This document shows, in pieces, positions 28,543-38,800 of a stretch of 64,000 nt of DNA. How positions within the stretch are numbered: position 1 is the first letter of the stretch; each line of letters begins with the position of its first letter. A program made the translations under genes and the position numbers. The notes beneath the pieces were generated by a model that was given only the letters and a program-made list of their open reading frames with translations, ran no database searches and was not told the DNA's origin. The stretch lies in the NCBI RefSeq assembly GCF_010685995.1, contig NZ_JAAGWK010000011.1, forward strand, positions 160,456 through 224,455, given 5' to 3'. The DNA is from Goekera deserti (lineage in GTDB: Bacteria; Actinomycetota; Actinomycetes; Mycobacteriales; Geodermatophilaceae).

Positions 28543-28926
28543 TCAGATCCACGCCGGCCCGATTCGCGTACAGCTGGACAGGTGATCGCACATGTCGCCG
28601 GAAAGGCGGTCGGCCGCGTTCAGGACGTCGGCCAGTCGCGTGTCCGCGATGCGATAGATGGCCCGGCGCGCCTGGCGCTCGACCGTGACGAACTCGCACC
28701 ACCGAAGGCAGGCCAGGTGGTTGGACACCCGGCTCTGCGAGACCCCGAGGCTCTCGACGAGTTCCCCGACGCTGTGCTCGCGCTGAAGGAGCAGCCGGAG
28801 GATCGCCAGCCGCGTGGGGTCGGCGAGCACGCTGAAGAATCGGCCGGTGACGGCCATGTCGTCGATCAGATGTGTCAACGCGGTCTCGTGGCCCGGCCCT
28901 CGCTGGTCGATCGGGGCCGTGGGCAT
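28543..28926 (-). CDS. ArsR/SmtB-family repressor, CmtR-like metal sensor
   Basis: 127 residues with a winged-helix ArsR fold (DPTRLAILRLLL; recognition helix SQSRVSNHLACLRWC). Cys73 and Cys77 in HLACLRWC, plus a C-terminal Cys119, reproduce the spacing of the three Cd/Pb-binding cysteines of Mycobacterium CmtR (57, 61, 102). A further Cys113 is present. Such proteins repress transcription until metal binds. It lies between the sugar dehydrogenase and the NRPS genes, has its own leaderless promoter, and its operator-like site recurs at 2.75 kb, so it may control much of the cluster. The inducing metal is unknown; a second CmtR-like sensor is at 52.0 kb. Confidence 0.88.
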   Translation of the reverse strand: MPTAPIDQRGPGHETALTHLIDDMAVTGRFFSVLADPTRLAILRLLLQREHSVGELVESLGVSQSRVSNHLACLRWCEFVTVERQARRAIYRIADTRLADVLNAADRLSGDMCDHLSSCTRIGPAWI

Positions 28927-28959
28927 GCGGGGATCGTAAACAGGTCAGCCTGATATCAA
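28927..28959 (-). promoter_or_regulatory. leaderless arsR promoter with operator-like repeat
   Basis: On the minus strand: TTGATA (28959-28954), 15-nt spacer, TACGAT (28938-28933), then 6 nt to the ATG, implying a leaderless transcript. The spacer contains CAGG-CTGA-CCTG (28952-28941) followed by TTT, matching the palindrome at 2744-2755. The -35 overlaps the stop codon of the upstream dehydrogenase gene. Confidence 0.55.
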
Positions 28960-30227
28960 CAGGGGTCGGACGCGTCGCCTTGAGTGCTCTTCCCATTCGC
29001 CCCGAGGCGGTGGACGGTGACCCCCTCGGCGGGCTCGACGACGTGCCACGGATCGATGACGACGGAGCCCTCCGGCCAGTTCCGTCGCACGAACTCCGGC
29101 TCCGGGCAGCCGACGAAGAAGGCGGCCGGCTCCTCGGCCGCCAGCGTGGTTGCGAGGTCCGCTGACGTGTGGACGACCGTTACCTGCGCCCCTTGCAGTT
29201 GCAGCAGCGTGGCCAGGAGCTGCGCGGAACTCCCCGTGCGCAGATCCGTTCCCGGCTTGTACGCGGTACCCAACAGCACGAGGGGCAACGACCCGGCCAG
29301 TTCCACGAAGCGAGCGCCGAGCCACTCCACGTAGGCCTGACGGCTCCGCATCAGGTCTCCGAACAGGTCAGCTCCCGCTCCCGTCGTTCGCATCAGCCAT
29401 GACAGCGCGATGTTGTCCCTGGGATGGCACGGACCACCGTCGGCCATTCCGGGGCCGATGTAGGCCGGACCCATGAGCCGCCGGTCTGCGGCACGCACGA
29501 TCCGGAAGACGTCTCCGGCATCCGCTCCGGTCTCGTGAGCCATCTGCTGGACGACGTTGGAGATCGTGACCTTGGCACTGACGAACGTGTTGTAGACGAC
29601 CTTCGTCAGCTCGGCGGTCTCAATCCCCACGTCGAACACGGGAGCGTCGGAGAGTCCTGCGAGGACCTCGGAAACCACCGACGGGCCGGTCTGGTCACGA
29701 CCGATCAGGACGAACTCCGGGCCGAACAGATCCGACGCCACCTGGCCCATGGCCACGAACTGGGGGCAGTACACCAACCGGTGGTCGCCCAGGAGCGGCA
29801 GGACGAGTCGCCGGACGGTGCCCGGGAGCACGGTCGAGATGATGCCGATCTCCATGGGGCGGTCCGCTACCGCGACCAGGTCGCCGACAGCCTTCAGGAG
29901 CGGCCGGTAGTCGAAGTCGGCCCGCGCGTCCGGAAGGGGCGTGATGCCCTCGTGCGCGGCGGAGTGCGGTGTCTCGACGGCGACCAGGACGCAGTCGCTG
30001 CCCCGGACGAGATCCTCGAGCGACGAGAAGGTCAACGGCAGCGACGGTTCGACCAGGTCCGCCAGCCGACCCGGCCCGCCCGGGGCCCGCTCGAGCGGCG
30101 ACAGCGCCGCCACGCTCATCCGGGACGGGTCCTTGTCGTAGCCGATGACCTGGTGACCACGAAGAGCCAGGCAGATCGCGACGGGGAGGCCCAACTTGCC
30201 CAGACCGACGACGCCGATGCGGGTCAT
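28956..30227 (-). CDS. nucleotide-sugar dehydrogenase (UDP-glucose/GDP-mannose dehydrogenase family)
   Basis: About 423 residues. N-terminal Rossmann fold (IGVVGLGKLGLP, residues 4-15), conserved Lys209 in ELTKVVYN, and catalytic Cys267 in DGGPCHPRDN, all hallmarks of NAD-dependent UDP-sugar dehydrogenases that oxidise the C6 alcohol to a uronic acid. Start taken at the ATG encoding MTRIGVV; a GTG three codons earlier is possible. Transcribed towards arsR and the NRPS genes and probably their operon leader. In context it would make an activated uronic acid for the glycosyltransferases nearby. Exact sugar unknown. Confidence 0.9.
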   Translation of the reverse strand: MTRIGVVGLGKLGLPVAICLALRGHQVIGYDKDPSRMSVAALSPLERAPGGPGRLADLVEPSLPLTFSSLEDLVRGSDCVLVAVETPHSAAHEGITPLPDARADFDYRPLLKAVGDLVAVADRPMEIGIISTVLPGTVRRLVLPLLGDHRLVYCPQFVAMGQVASDLFGPEFVLIGRDQTGPSVVSEVLAGLSDAPVFDVGIETAELTKVVYNTFVSAKVTISNVVQQMAHETGADAGDVFRIVRAADRRLMGPAYIGPGMADGGPCHPRDNIALSWLMRTTGAGADLFGDLMRSRQAYVEWLGARFVELAGSLPLVLLGTAYKPGTDLRTGSSAQLLATLLQLQGAQVTVVHTSADLATTLAAEEPAAFFVGCPEPEFVRRNWPEGSVVIDPWHVVEPAEGVTVHRLGANGKSTQGDASDPC

Positions 30228-30290
30228 GAGGCTCACTGGACCACGCGACGTAGCGGCGCACAAGCATGTCGTCCCGCCGACGGTCAGTGT

Positions 30291-30304
30291 TAGCGTCCGC
30301 CGCG
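30291..30304 (+). promoter_or_regulatory. leaderless promoter (-10 TAGCGT)
   Basis: TAGCGT at 30291-30296 lies 7 nt before the GTG at 30304, with no Shine-Dalgarno. This fixes the start of the VOC/GT-like gene and is divergent from the dehydrogenase gene. Confidence 0.45.
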
Positions 30305-31845
30305 TGGCGGGCCAGGCTCTGCATGCGCGGGCACGGCGGCCCACCGGTGCCCTCTCCGTCGACGTGCCTGACCTCGGCAAGGCTGTGGCGTACTACCAGC
30401 GGTTCTTCGGCTTTCTCGTCCGCAGCCAGGACGAGCGGGAGGCCTGGCTGACCGGCCACGGGGTGACGGTCCGATTGAGCCTGGCCGCCGGACCTGAAGC
30501 CGGAAAGCAACAGCCGGCAGCACCGCTGTTCGTCGATCGCCCCGCAGTCCTCCGACGTCACCTGGACGACCTGGGCGCCCACCTTGTCGACGTGCCACCC
30601 GAGGCCGCGGGTCGCGGTTGCTTCGGCGTCCGGGACCTCTACGGGAACGTTCTCACCTTCTGCCCGACCACGGGCCTGGGTTCTCTGCGGGGGGCGCTGG
30701 ACGACCGCGTCGACAGGACGCGGCGCGCCTTCCGGCGGAGGCAGAGTGACCGCGCGCAGTCCGGTGAGGTCCGCCGGCTGAGGGAGTTCCTCACCGGCCG
30801 AGGCTCACGCCCCCCCACGTTCTACGTGCACGTGCACGGTGGCCTGCTGCACTGGCTGGCGGCCACGGTCGGCAGACTTCCCGCAGACCTCGACGTGGTG
30901 GTCATCGGATCGGACCTCACGGCTGACGAGCAACGCTGGATCACCACGGAGCTCCGCCGCCCGCTCCATGCGGTGGCCGACCGGCTGGACGACGCCGGCG
31001 CGCTCGAGTTGCTGTCCGCCGCCGAGGAATCCGACTTCGGCTGGGTCGAGCTCGGGTGCCTCGTCCTGGACCCAGCCGTACTCCACGATCTTGCGATGCT
31101 GCCCCCCGACGCGTCGCTGGGGTGTACCTGGTCCTTCGAATCGGGCTGGGGCTTTCCGGTGGCGGCTCCCTATCTCCTGTACCTGTCGGCGGGCGGCCTG
31201 CGTGAGGTGGCCGCGTTGGATCCATCGGCCACCGCGGGAATCCACAGCTGGCAGCGTTTCAACCGGCAGGTGGAAGGGCGCCGCTGCTACAGCCGAGTTC
31301 CGTCCCGGCGCGCGCGCCGATTGCTGGCGGGTGTCGTCCCGACCACCGATGCTCATCCGCCCGTCCCCGCCGGCCTGCCGTTCTACGAGGCGACCGTTCT
31401 CTACCAACTCCTCGCCCGAGCGGCTGGTCGCCAGGTGCACCAGGTGCGTCACCTGTCCGCCCTGGGCAACGCCCGGGCAGAGGACGTGCAGGACCAGTAC
31501 TCCGACGAGCTGGTGTACATCGGGGCGCTCTCGTATGCGGACCCGTTGGAGGAGTTCAGCGGCTACTTCCACGATCCGTCGGTCCGCCAGCTGTACCTGC
31601 TCGCCGAGCGTGTCGTGCTGACACCGCTGTCGCGATCGCTGCCCGACTGGTACCAACGCCGGGCGACGCTGATCGACGACGCCCTGACCGCCGTCGGCCT
31701 GGACCCGGAGGGGGCACCCGCACTGGTCATCGACCACCTCGTGGCTGTACGGGGGCTGACGGACGAAGCCGCTCAGCTGGTTGTCCGGCCGCCCGTCCTG
31801 AGCGGTCACGACCAGTCCCCGACGGCCCGTAGGAGCGCTCGATGA
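30304..31845 (+). CDS. VOC (glyoxalase-like) domain fused to GT-A-like domain (copy 1)
   Basis: About 513 residues. Residues 15-125 look like a VOC/glyoxalase-fold domain (GALSVDVPDLGKAVAYYQRF ... FGVRDLYGNVLTF). Residues about 170-500 are related to the paralogue at 48.1 kb: FYVHVHGGLLHWLAATVGRL, VVVIGSDL and SDFGWVELGCLVLDP. The second half resembles a retaining GT-A fold, but the acidic DxD of the paralogue is E249-L-G251 here, so metal-dependent transfer may be lost. First gene of a four-gene plus-strand operon; its stop overlaps the next start (ATGA). I know no established family with this architecture. Role unknown; sugar transfer is an inference. Confidence 0.75.
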   Translation: MAGQALHARARRPTGALSVDVPDLGKAVAYYQRFFGFLVRSQDEREAWLTGHGVTVRLSLAAGPEAGKQQPAAPLFVDRPAVLRRHLDDLGAHLVDVPPEAAGRGCFGVRDLYGNVLTFCPTTGLGSLRGALDDRVDRTRRAFRRRQSDRAQSGEVRRLREFLTGRGSRPPTFYVHVHGGLLHWLAATVGRLPADLDVVVIGSDLTADEQRWITTELRRPLHAVADRLDDAGALELLSAAEESDFGWVELGCLVLDPAVLHDLAMLPPDASLGCTWSFESGWGFPVAAPYLLYLSAGGLREVAALDPSATAGIHSWQRFNRQVEGRRCYSRVPSRRARRLLAGVVPTTDAHPPVPAGLPFYEATVLYQLLARAAGRQVHQVRHLSALGNARAEDVQDQYSDELVYIGALSYADPLEEFSGYFHDPSVRQLYLLAERVVLTPLSRSLPDWYQRRATLIDDALTAVGLDPEGAPALVIDHLVAVRGLTDEAAQLVVRPPVLSGHDQSPTARRSAR

Positions 31846-32237
31846 GCACGCGTCAAGTCTCGCTCGTCGTCTCCGTCGGCGGGGTCCGGCCGTGCGGTCT
31901 CGAGTACGGATTGCAGGACAAGTCCGGCGGTCTCGCGACCGGGATCCCCTTGGACGACGGAGAGGAGTTCCGCTGCTTGATCACGGTGCGCACGGGCTCC
32001 GACGGCGCCGGTGTCCCGGGCGGTCCGTACGTGCACGGCAAATCGGGTGATCGATTCCTCTACCTGAGCTACCGGGGCTCGGACGGGGAGTGGATGCGCC
32101 GCACGAAGATCGCCCTACCGGACCATGTGGCGGCGACGGCGGACACATTGGTCACCCGGGTCCGGGACACGGGCACGACCCGCGTGACGGTAGAAGCCGC
32201 TTGGACCGCAGCCCCCGCCGAGCCGGCAGCGCCATGA
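31842..32237 (+). CDS. DUF5990-like small protein
   Basis: 131 residues. The segment GGPYVHGKSGDRFLYLSYRG followed by a charged WMRRTKIALP stretch resembles the DUF5990 family of small actinobacterial proteins of unknown function. There is no signal peptide or membrane segment. ATGA overlaps with both neighbours indicate co-translation with the VOC/GT-like protein and the second carbamoyltransferase. The family assignment is from memory of its motif pattern, not a search; no function should be inferred. Confidence 0.7.
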   Translation: MSTRQVSLVVSVGGVRPCGLEYGLQDKSGGLATGIPLDDGEEFRCLITVRTGSDGAGVPGGPYVHGKSGDRFLYLSYRGSDGEWMRRTKIALPDHVAATADTLVTRVRDTGTTRVTVEAAWTAAPAEPAAP

Positions 32238-33967
32238 TCGTCGTCGGGATCTCCGCGCACTACCACGACGCCGCGTGCGCGATCTTCCTGGACGGCCGCT
32301 TGGTCGCGGCAGCGCAGGAGGAGCGGTTCACCCGCCGGCGATACGACGCCACCATCCCGGCACGAGCGCTCCGCGCCTGCCTCCACGAGATCGGTGCCGG
32401 CATAGGAGACGTCGAGCACGTCGCCTACTACGAAGATCCCGTGGCGCGATGCGATCGCATTCTCTCCGCGGGAACGCCGTCTGCGATGCCACCGGACGCC
32501 GGACGGCCCTTGCGGGAAATCCGGGACCGTCTCGGCTACGCGGGACCGGTGACCACCGTGCGCCACCACGAAGCCCACGCCGCCAGCGCGTTCTACTGCT
32601 CCGGCTTCCCGGACGCGGCCGTCCTCACAGCTGATGCCGTCGGCGAGTGGGCGACCACCAGCTACGGGTCCGCGGGACCTGAGGGCATCAGCACGTTCGA
32701 GGAGGTGCGCTTTCCGCACTCCCTCGGCCTGCTGTACAGCACCCTCACCGCCTACCTGGGGTTCGAGGTGAACAGCGACGAGAACAAGGTCATGGGTCTG
32801 GCGCCCTACGGGCGACCGACCTTCGTCGCCGCACTGAGCGAGCTGATCCACCAGTTGCCGGAGGGCCAATTCGAGCTCGACGCCCGGTACTTCGACTTCA
32901 CCGACCCGAGCCGCATGTACACCGACGCTCTCAGCGACGTGCTGGGCATCCCCCCACGGCCTCCGGATGCGCCGACAGAGGGCGCGCACACGGATGTGGC
33001 ACGCAGCCTGCAGGTCGTCCTGGAGGACGTGCTGCTCGAGAAGGCGCGACACCTGTTCCGGGTCACCGGCAACCCACGCCTCTGCTACGCGGGGGGTGTG
33101 GCCCTCAACTGCGTCGCCAACGCGCGCATCCGGCAGGACGGCCCGTTCGCGGAGATGTTCGTCCAGCCTGCGGCCGGGGACGCGGGCGGCAGCATCGGCG
33201 CCGCCGCCCTGGCCCACCATCGGCTCACCGGCGGCTTCCGCGCCGAGCGCTTGGTCGACGCCCGGCTCGGGCCCTCCTACGACACCACGGAGCTGGCACA
33301 CGCCCTACAGGCTGCCGGCGTGCCTTTCTCGGATCACTGCGATGACCAGCACGGGCCCATCTCCCAGACCGCGGACATGCTGGCGGCGGGCGCCGTCGTG
33401 GGGTGGTACCAGGGACGTATGGAGTTCGGGCCGCGCGCCCTCGGCGCCCGGTCCATACTCGCGGACCCCCGGGACCCCGGCATGCGAGACCGGATCAACG
33501 ACCTCGTCAAGAAGCGTGAGGCGTTCCGTCCCTTCGCACCCTCGGTCGCCGCCGAGCGCACCGCTGAGTTCTTCGACTTCCACGGCTCGTCACCCTTCAT
33601 GCTCGACACCGCCCAGGTCCGTCGCCCCGCGGATCTGCCCGCCATCGCACACGTCGACGGGTCGGCCCGCCTGCAGACGGTGGACGCCGCCGTCGATCCC
33701 CGCTTCCACGCCCTTCTCACTGCCTTCGCCGCTCGCACCGGGTTCCCGATCCTGCTGAACACCTCCTTCAACCTGCGCGGGGAACCCATCGTCTGCACGC
33801 CGGGCGATGCCTTGGCGAGCTTCGTCCGATGCGGTCTCGACGCCCTTGTCATCGGCAATCTCATCCTCCGGGCGGCGGACGTGCCGCCGTTCTGGGCGTC
33901 GGCGGTCGACCAGGTCGCCCCGATCAGACCGAGGGGCGTCAGTGGGGACATCTACAGCTTCGGATGA
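32234..33967 (+). CDS. O-carbamoyltransferase, NodU/CmcH/TobZ family (copy 2)
   Basis: 577 residues with the complete family pattern: VVGISAHYHDAACAIF at the N terminus, VRHHEAHAASAFY (metal-binding His cluster), NKVMGLAPYGRP, YAGGVALNCVANARI, EFGPRALGARSILADPRDP and KREAFRPFAPSV, then LNTSFNLRGEPIVCTPGDA. It transfers carbamoyl from carbamoyl phosphate to an alcohol. It differs clearly from copy 1 at 4.1 kb and keeps the more canonical N terminus, so the copies probably have different acceptors. The ATG overlaps the previous stop. With the SGNH hydrolase it forms a sugar or hydroxyl-decorating operon. Confidence 0.93.
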   Translation: MIVVGISAHYHDAACAIFLDGRLVAAAQEERFTRRRYDATIPARALRACLHEIGAGIGDVEHVAYYEDPVARCDRILSAGTPSAMPPDAGRPLREIRDRLGYAGPVTTVRHHEAHAASAFYCSGFPDAAVLTADAVGEWATTSYGSAGPEGISTFEEVRFPHSLGLLYSTLTAYLGFEVNSDENKVMGLAPYGRPTFVAALSELIHQLPEGQFELDARYFDFTDPSRMYTDALSDVLGIPPRPPDAPTEGAHTDVARSLQVVLEDVLLEKARHLFRVTGNPRLCYAGGVALNCVANARIRQDGPFAEMFVQPAAGDAGGSIGAAALAHHRLTGGFRAERLVDARLGPSYDTTELAHALQAAGVPFSDHCDDQHGPISQTADMLAAGAVVGWYQGRMEFGPRALGARSILADPRDPGMRDRINDLVKKREAFRPFAPSVAAERTAEFFDFHGSSPFMLDTAQVRRPADLPAIAHVDGSARLQTVDAAVDPRFHALLTAFAARTGFPILLNTSFNLRGEPIVCTPGDALASFVRCGLDALVIGNLILRAADVPPFWASAVDQVAPIRPRGVSGDIYSFG

Positions 33968-33974
33968 GCGGGAG

Positions 33975-35867
33975 ATGACCGGCACCCAGGCTCAGTACGT
34001 CGGCCCTTGGCTCATCGAACCGGTGGCCGGCGGGGCGGCGCTCCGACGCAGCGACGAGGAGTCGCGGCCCGGTGCGTCCGGCCCCGACTGGGATCCGATC
34101 GACAGCATTCCGGCCGCCGGCGATGCGCGCCGGGTCGTCGTGCTCGGGGAGTCCACCGCCCGGGGCTGGCCGTTCGAATCGTTCGGATCACCAACATCGG
34201 TGCTGGCCCGGAACCTGCAGTCGGCCGGCGAGTTCCAGTGCATCGACCTGGCGAAGGTGGGAGCGGACGGCCGCGTCCTGCTCGATCTCGCCGGAAAGCT
34301 GTCGTTGCTGCACCCTGACGTGGTCGTCTCTTTCGCGGGCAACAACTGGATGATGCCGCCGGCTACCGACGGCCGCCGGATGGACCAGTGCGCAGACGAC
34401 GGGCTCAACCGCCGGTTGGCCGACGCGCTCCGGGCGGGGGGCTATCGCGGGCTGAAGGAGGCCGCGACCGCGCACGCTATGACTGCCGTGCGTGCGTACA
34501 CCGAGCAGCTGGTGCGCCTCCATGCGGAGACGGGCGCCACCGTGGTCATCGTCGTGACCGAGTACAACCTGAGCGGTTTCGCTCCACCCCCGGACATCCA
34601 GACACCGGTTCTCCCAGGATCCGACCTCGCCCGCTGGCACGAGCTACGGAGGCAGGCCCAACAGGCGCTCGCGTCCGGGAACGCGCGGGCTGTCGCCCGG
34701 CTCGCGGCCGAGATGATCGACATCGACGGTGGGTGCAGCCCGGTGCCCGGCTGGCTCGCCGGCCGCGCGGCTGTACTGGCCGCCGACGGCCGGGCGGCTC
34801 GCCTCGCCTTCGAGCAGTCGCGTGACTCGGTATGCGGACTCATGCTGCGGTACACGCCACGCGTCACGCGGGATGTGCAGCAGTTGCTTGTCGACGTCGC
34901 CGCCGAGAACGGGTTCCCCTGTGTCGATCTCCGACGGGTCCTGGCCGATCCCGACCTTCCGGACATTCCGGACGAGTCCTGCTTCCACGACTACTGCCAT
35001 CTCAGCGATACCGGCATCGAGCGCGCCGCAGCGGCGATCACTGATGCCGTGCTGGCCAGGCCTGCGGGATCGACCGCGCCAGGGCCGGGCCTGTCCCCCG
35101 TCGTTCGCGCCTTCGGCCACGCGCGCGCAGCGGCTCATCTCGCCTTCCAGGCACAACCGGCCGACGCCGTCGAAGCGCACCTGCAGGCGGCGCTGGACCT
35201 GGAGCCGGGGCTGGTCCCGTTGCTGCGCGACGTCCGCGAACTGCTGAGCGCCCCGGTTCCTGGCTGGACCGATCCCGCCATGGCACGTCTGTCCGAGGAC
35301 CCGCAGATCCAGCCGTTCGTGGGCGTCATGACCGGGAACCCAGGGCTCACACCGGAGCTCTGGAGCCTCCGCGACTGCCTCGAGAGCGTGCTGGGGCAGT
35401 CGGAGACCGTGGCCAGCCAGTCCCAGGTCGACCTGCTCCTCCCGTCGGATCCCGACGGTCATCCGCTCCCGAACTGGACGCAGCCGTGGGCGCACCACGT
35501 GGCCTGCTCGTCGGAGTCGGTCCTGCTGTTCGCTCTCGACGGGCCTCGTGACCTCGAACTCACCATCGAGTTCCGGACCCCATGGGCGGACCCAGCCGCG
35601 TCGGTGGAGGTCGGGTGCAACTCAGCACGGCTCGCGGGCCCGGAAGCGAGTCGCAGCTGGTCGACGGTGCGACTGTCGATCGCAGCGGCCCAGACGAAAC
35701 AGGGCGTCAATCGGATCCGAATCTCCTGGCCTGTTCCACGCCAGGACACAGAGGCGGCCATCTGCGCCGACGCAGACGCCCTGGAGACAGGCGAGTTCCC
35801 CATGATCGTCCCGGTGTTCGGTGAGCTGTACGACGCCCGCATCCAGATCACGGGGATGCCGGCCTAG
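33975..35867 (+). CDS. large SGNH/GDSL-hydrolase-like protein
   Basis: About 630 residues. SGNH blocks: I, VVLGESTARGWPF (Ser in a GES rather than GDS context); III, VVSFAGNNW; V, HDYCHLSDTGI with the Asp-x-x-His-like pair. The C-terminal 200 residues (DLELTIEFRTPWADPAASVE ...) look like a beta-rich accessory domain. Such enzymes are O-acyl esterases or transferases. No signal peptide, so probably cytoplasmic. The ATG at 33975 has GGGAG just upstream; gap to the carbamoyltransferase is 7 nt. Its TAG overlaps the convergent PKS stop (CTAG). It could remove or add an acyl group on the product; this is inference. Confidence 0.78.
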   Translation: MTGTQAQYVGPWLIEPVAGGAALRRSDEESRPGASGPDWDPIDSIPAAGDARRVVVLGESTARGWPFESFGSPTSVLARNLQSAGEFQCIDLAKVGADGRVLLDLAGKLSLLHPDVVVSFAGNNWMMPPATDGRRMDQCADDGLNRRLADALRAGGYRGLKEAATAHAMTAVRAYTEQLVRLHAETGATVVIVVTEYNLSGFAPPPDIQTPVLPGSDLARWHELRRQAQQALASGNARAVARLAAEMIDIDGGCSPVPGWLAGRAAVLAADGRAARLAFEQSRDSVCGLMLRYTPRVTRDVQQLLVDVAAENGFPCVDLRRVLADPDLPDIPDESCFHDYCHLSDTGIERAAAAITDAVLARPAGSTAPGPGLSPVVRAFGHARAAAHLAFQAQPADAVEAHLQAALDLEPGLVPLLRDVRELLSAPVPGWTDPAMARLSEDPQIQPFVGVMTGNPGLTPELWSLRDCLESVLGQSETVASQSQVDLLLPSDPDGHPLPNWTQPWAHHVACSSESVLLFALDGPRDLELTIEFRTPWADPAASVEVGCNSARLAGPEASRSWSTVRLSIAAAQTKQGVNRIRISWPVPRQDTEAAICADADALETGEFPMIVPVFGELYDARIQITGMPA

Positions 35868-38800
35868 ATCACGATCTCCTCGCGGGTCCCGTCCACCGAG
35901 ATCACCAGCTCACCGAGTGCGTCGTCCGCCGATGCCGCCGCCGCACCGTCAGTCGACTCGGTCCCTGACTCTGCCTCCACGGAGACGGCCAGCTCGCGCA
36001 CCGTGGGGGCCTCGAAGAGATCGTCGAACGGCAGTTCAGTGCCGGTCTCCTCCCGGATCCGCGCCAGGACCCGCAGCGCCACCAGGGAGTCCCCGCCGAG
36101 CTCGAAGAAGTCGTCGTCCATGCCTACGTCGTCGATTCCGAGGAGCTCCATCCAGATGGCCCTGATCGTCTCCTCTGCCGACCGCCTCGGCGCGGGCACG
36201 GGTGCGGCAGCGGGACTGACGGTCGGTACTGCGGAGAGGGACTCGTATCGGCCCTGGAGATCGAGCAACTGGTCGAGCGGCTGGGTCGACACCAGCACCA
36301 CCGGACCGGGTCGGTGGCTCACGATCCGGTCGAAGAGGTCGACGCCTTCCGCGTCCGTCAGGCCCTGGAGCAGGTCGGAGTCGTCCAGGAGGGTGGCGCC
36401 GGGACGCGGCGGGCGGGCGGAGAGCTGCTCACGGGCACGCGCCCACATGCCCGCCTCCACCCAGTCGGTCCAGGCAATGGTGATGACGTCGGGCCGGGGA
36501 CCCGTGGCACGGTGGGCCGCCCAGGCGTTCAGGAACTCATGGCCGGCCAGGTACCCGACCTCGCCAAACTTGAGCCTCGAAAGCACCGTGCCGATCGAGG
36601 AGCAGAACACGACGAAGGACGGCGTATGGACCGCGAGCACTTCGGCCAACGCGGATACACCGTGCAGCTTCGCGGTGAGAGCCGTGACGGTCTCCGCCTT
36701 GGTCCGCCGCTGCAACACGCCTGCCGGATCGGTTACCCCGGCGGCGTGTACCAGTCCGCGCAGGGGCCCGAACCGGTCCGTTGCCCGGGCGAGCACCTCT
36801 CGCATTCGCTCGGCATCGGTGACGTCGGCCTGCTCGTAGACCACGATGCCGCCGGCAGCCGAGATGCGTCGCAGCCGCTCCATCACCGTCCTCTGCCGCT
36901 CCGGCAGGATCTGCGCTCCGAGGTGGGCCTCCCAGTCCGCGGGATCGGGAAGGGCCGTCCGCCCGGTGAGGACGACGGGCGCACCGGCGCTCGCTAGGTG
37001 CTCCGCGAGGGCGAGCCCCACTCCCCCCGTACCGCCACAGATGACGTGGAGCCCGCGAGGGAGCCACCGCGAGGCTGGGAGGGGCACCGGTTCGACCGTG
37101 GGGAGCCAGCGAAGGTGACCCCGCACGGCCACCCGCTGATCGGGCAGCCCGGCGAGCAACTCGTCGACCACGACGGACGCAACCGCGTCCGCGCCGGCGT
37201 CGTCCGGCAGGTCCAGCACCGCCGACCGTAGCGCCGGGTACTCCTGTCCCATGACCGCGGTAGCCGCAGCGACGGTGGCCTGGGCTGGCCGATGAAGGTC
37301 CTGGCCGACGACCTCCTGCGCGGCGCGCGTCGCGGCGAGCAGGAGGTGCGTTCGGCCGGGCCGCCGCCTCCCGACGGCCTGCGCCACTGCGACGAGCCCG
37401 TGGAGCCCGGCTTCCTGCTCGTCCTCCGCGCCGCCCTCGCCGTACTCCGTGCAGGCCGGATACAGGTACAGGATCGCGTCCGGGTCGTACTCGTCCAGAA
37501 CCGAACCGACGCGGTCGGCCTCGATGCTGAACCCCCGGGCCCCGCACAGGGTCCGCCGCTCCACGCTCTGCGCATCGACCCCGCGGGCCTGCAGCACGAC
37601 CACGACCGCGGCAGCGAGTGGGCCGTCACCCAGCACCAGACAACGCCGAACGGGAGAGTGCTCGTCGTCCGGCACCGACGCGGGGGGCACCCGCCGCCAG
37701 CCGGGCAGGTAACACCAGTCCCCCGGGTCCGGTCGGCGCGGCGGCATCCGCTGGAGAGAGGGCTCCTCCACCGGTGCAGCACCGGACCTGCGGGCAAGCA
37801 CGAGCGCCGCGTCGGTGCCGGCCTCGATCACCTGCTGCTCGTCGCCGATGTCGGAGATGGCCCGTCGCCACCCCTCCGGTTCGAGGAGTGGCGACGTCGA
37901 CCGCAGGTCGTCATCGAAGTGCCACCAAGCGGCCGAGAGGCCGAACACCATGGACAGCCAGCGGTGGCGAGCGGTGGTCTCCACGATTCCCAGCACGCCG
38001 CCGGGAGCAAGTAGCCGCTCGCAGTGTCCTAGTGCTCCCGGTAGGTCGCGCACGGCGTGGAGGACGTCCAGCCCGACGATCAGGTCGAAGGAGCCCGGGG
38101 CGAGCCCCTGGGACACCGGGTCCGTCGAGATGTCGAGGACCCCGAACCGGAGGTCGACCGGTGTGGTCAGCACGTCCGCGGCACGGTCGGCCAATCGGTC
38201 GACGACGGCTCTGCTGATGTCGGTCACGAGGTAGTCGGCGCGGCGGAGATCGAGCTCCGCCGCGAGCGCGCGGGTCAGGCGTCCGTCTCCGGCACCGATC
38301 TCGAGCACGCGCAGTCGCGGGGTCGAGCGCTGTATCCGTCTGGCGAGCCGGGCCAGCAGCCCGGCGGCGTGGCCCACGTCGTCCCGCGTCCCGGCGGGTG
38401 CGCTGCCGTCCGGCGCGCCCCCGAGGGTGCGCTCGAGCAGAGCTCCGCTGCCGTCCGGATAGAGCGTTGCCAGAGCTGCTCCGGGCCGGGACAGGGCCAC
38501 CGGGTAGCTGGCCGCACAGTGCCTGAGCAATTCGATCATCCCGGCGAGGGCCGGCGCCCGTTCGCGAACCGCCGCCGCCACCGCGTCCGGCGTGGCCGCG
38601 TCGCCGATTCCTGGGCCTGCCGCATAGACGGCCCCCTGCCGGATCAGAAGACCATCCTCCACCAGGATGCCGACGAGCAAGTCAGCGAGCCGGCGAAGCG
38701 GAGGAAGCACCTGCAGCGCCTCGTGGACGTCCGACAGCTGGAAGGAGCTTCCCTCGTCCAGCGGAAGGCCGGCCTGTCGGAGAGTGGTGAGCGCGAGGGC

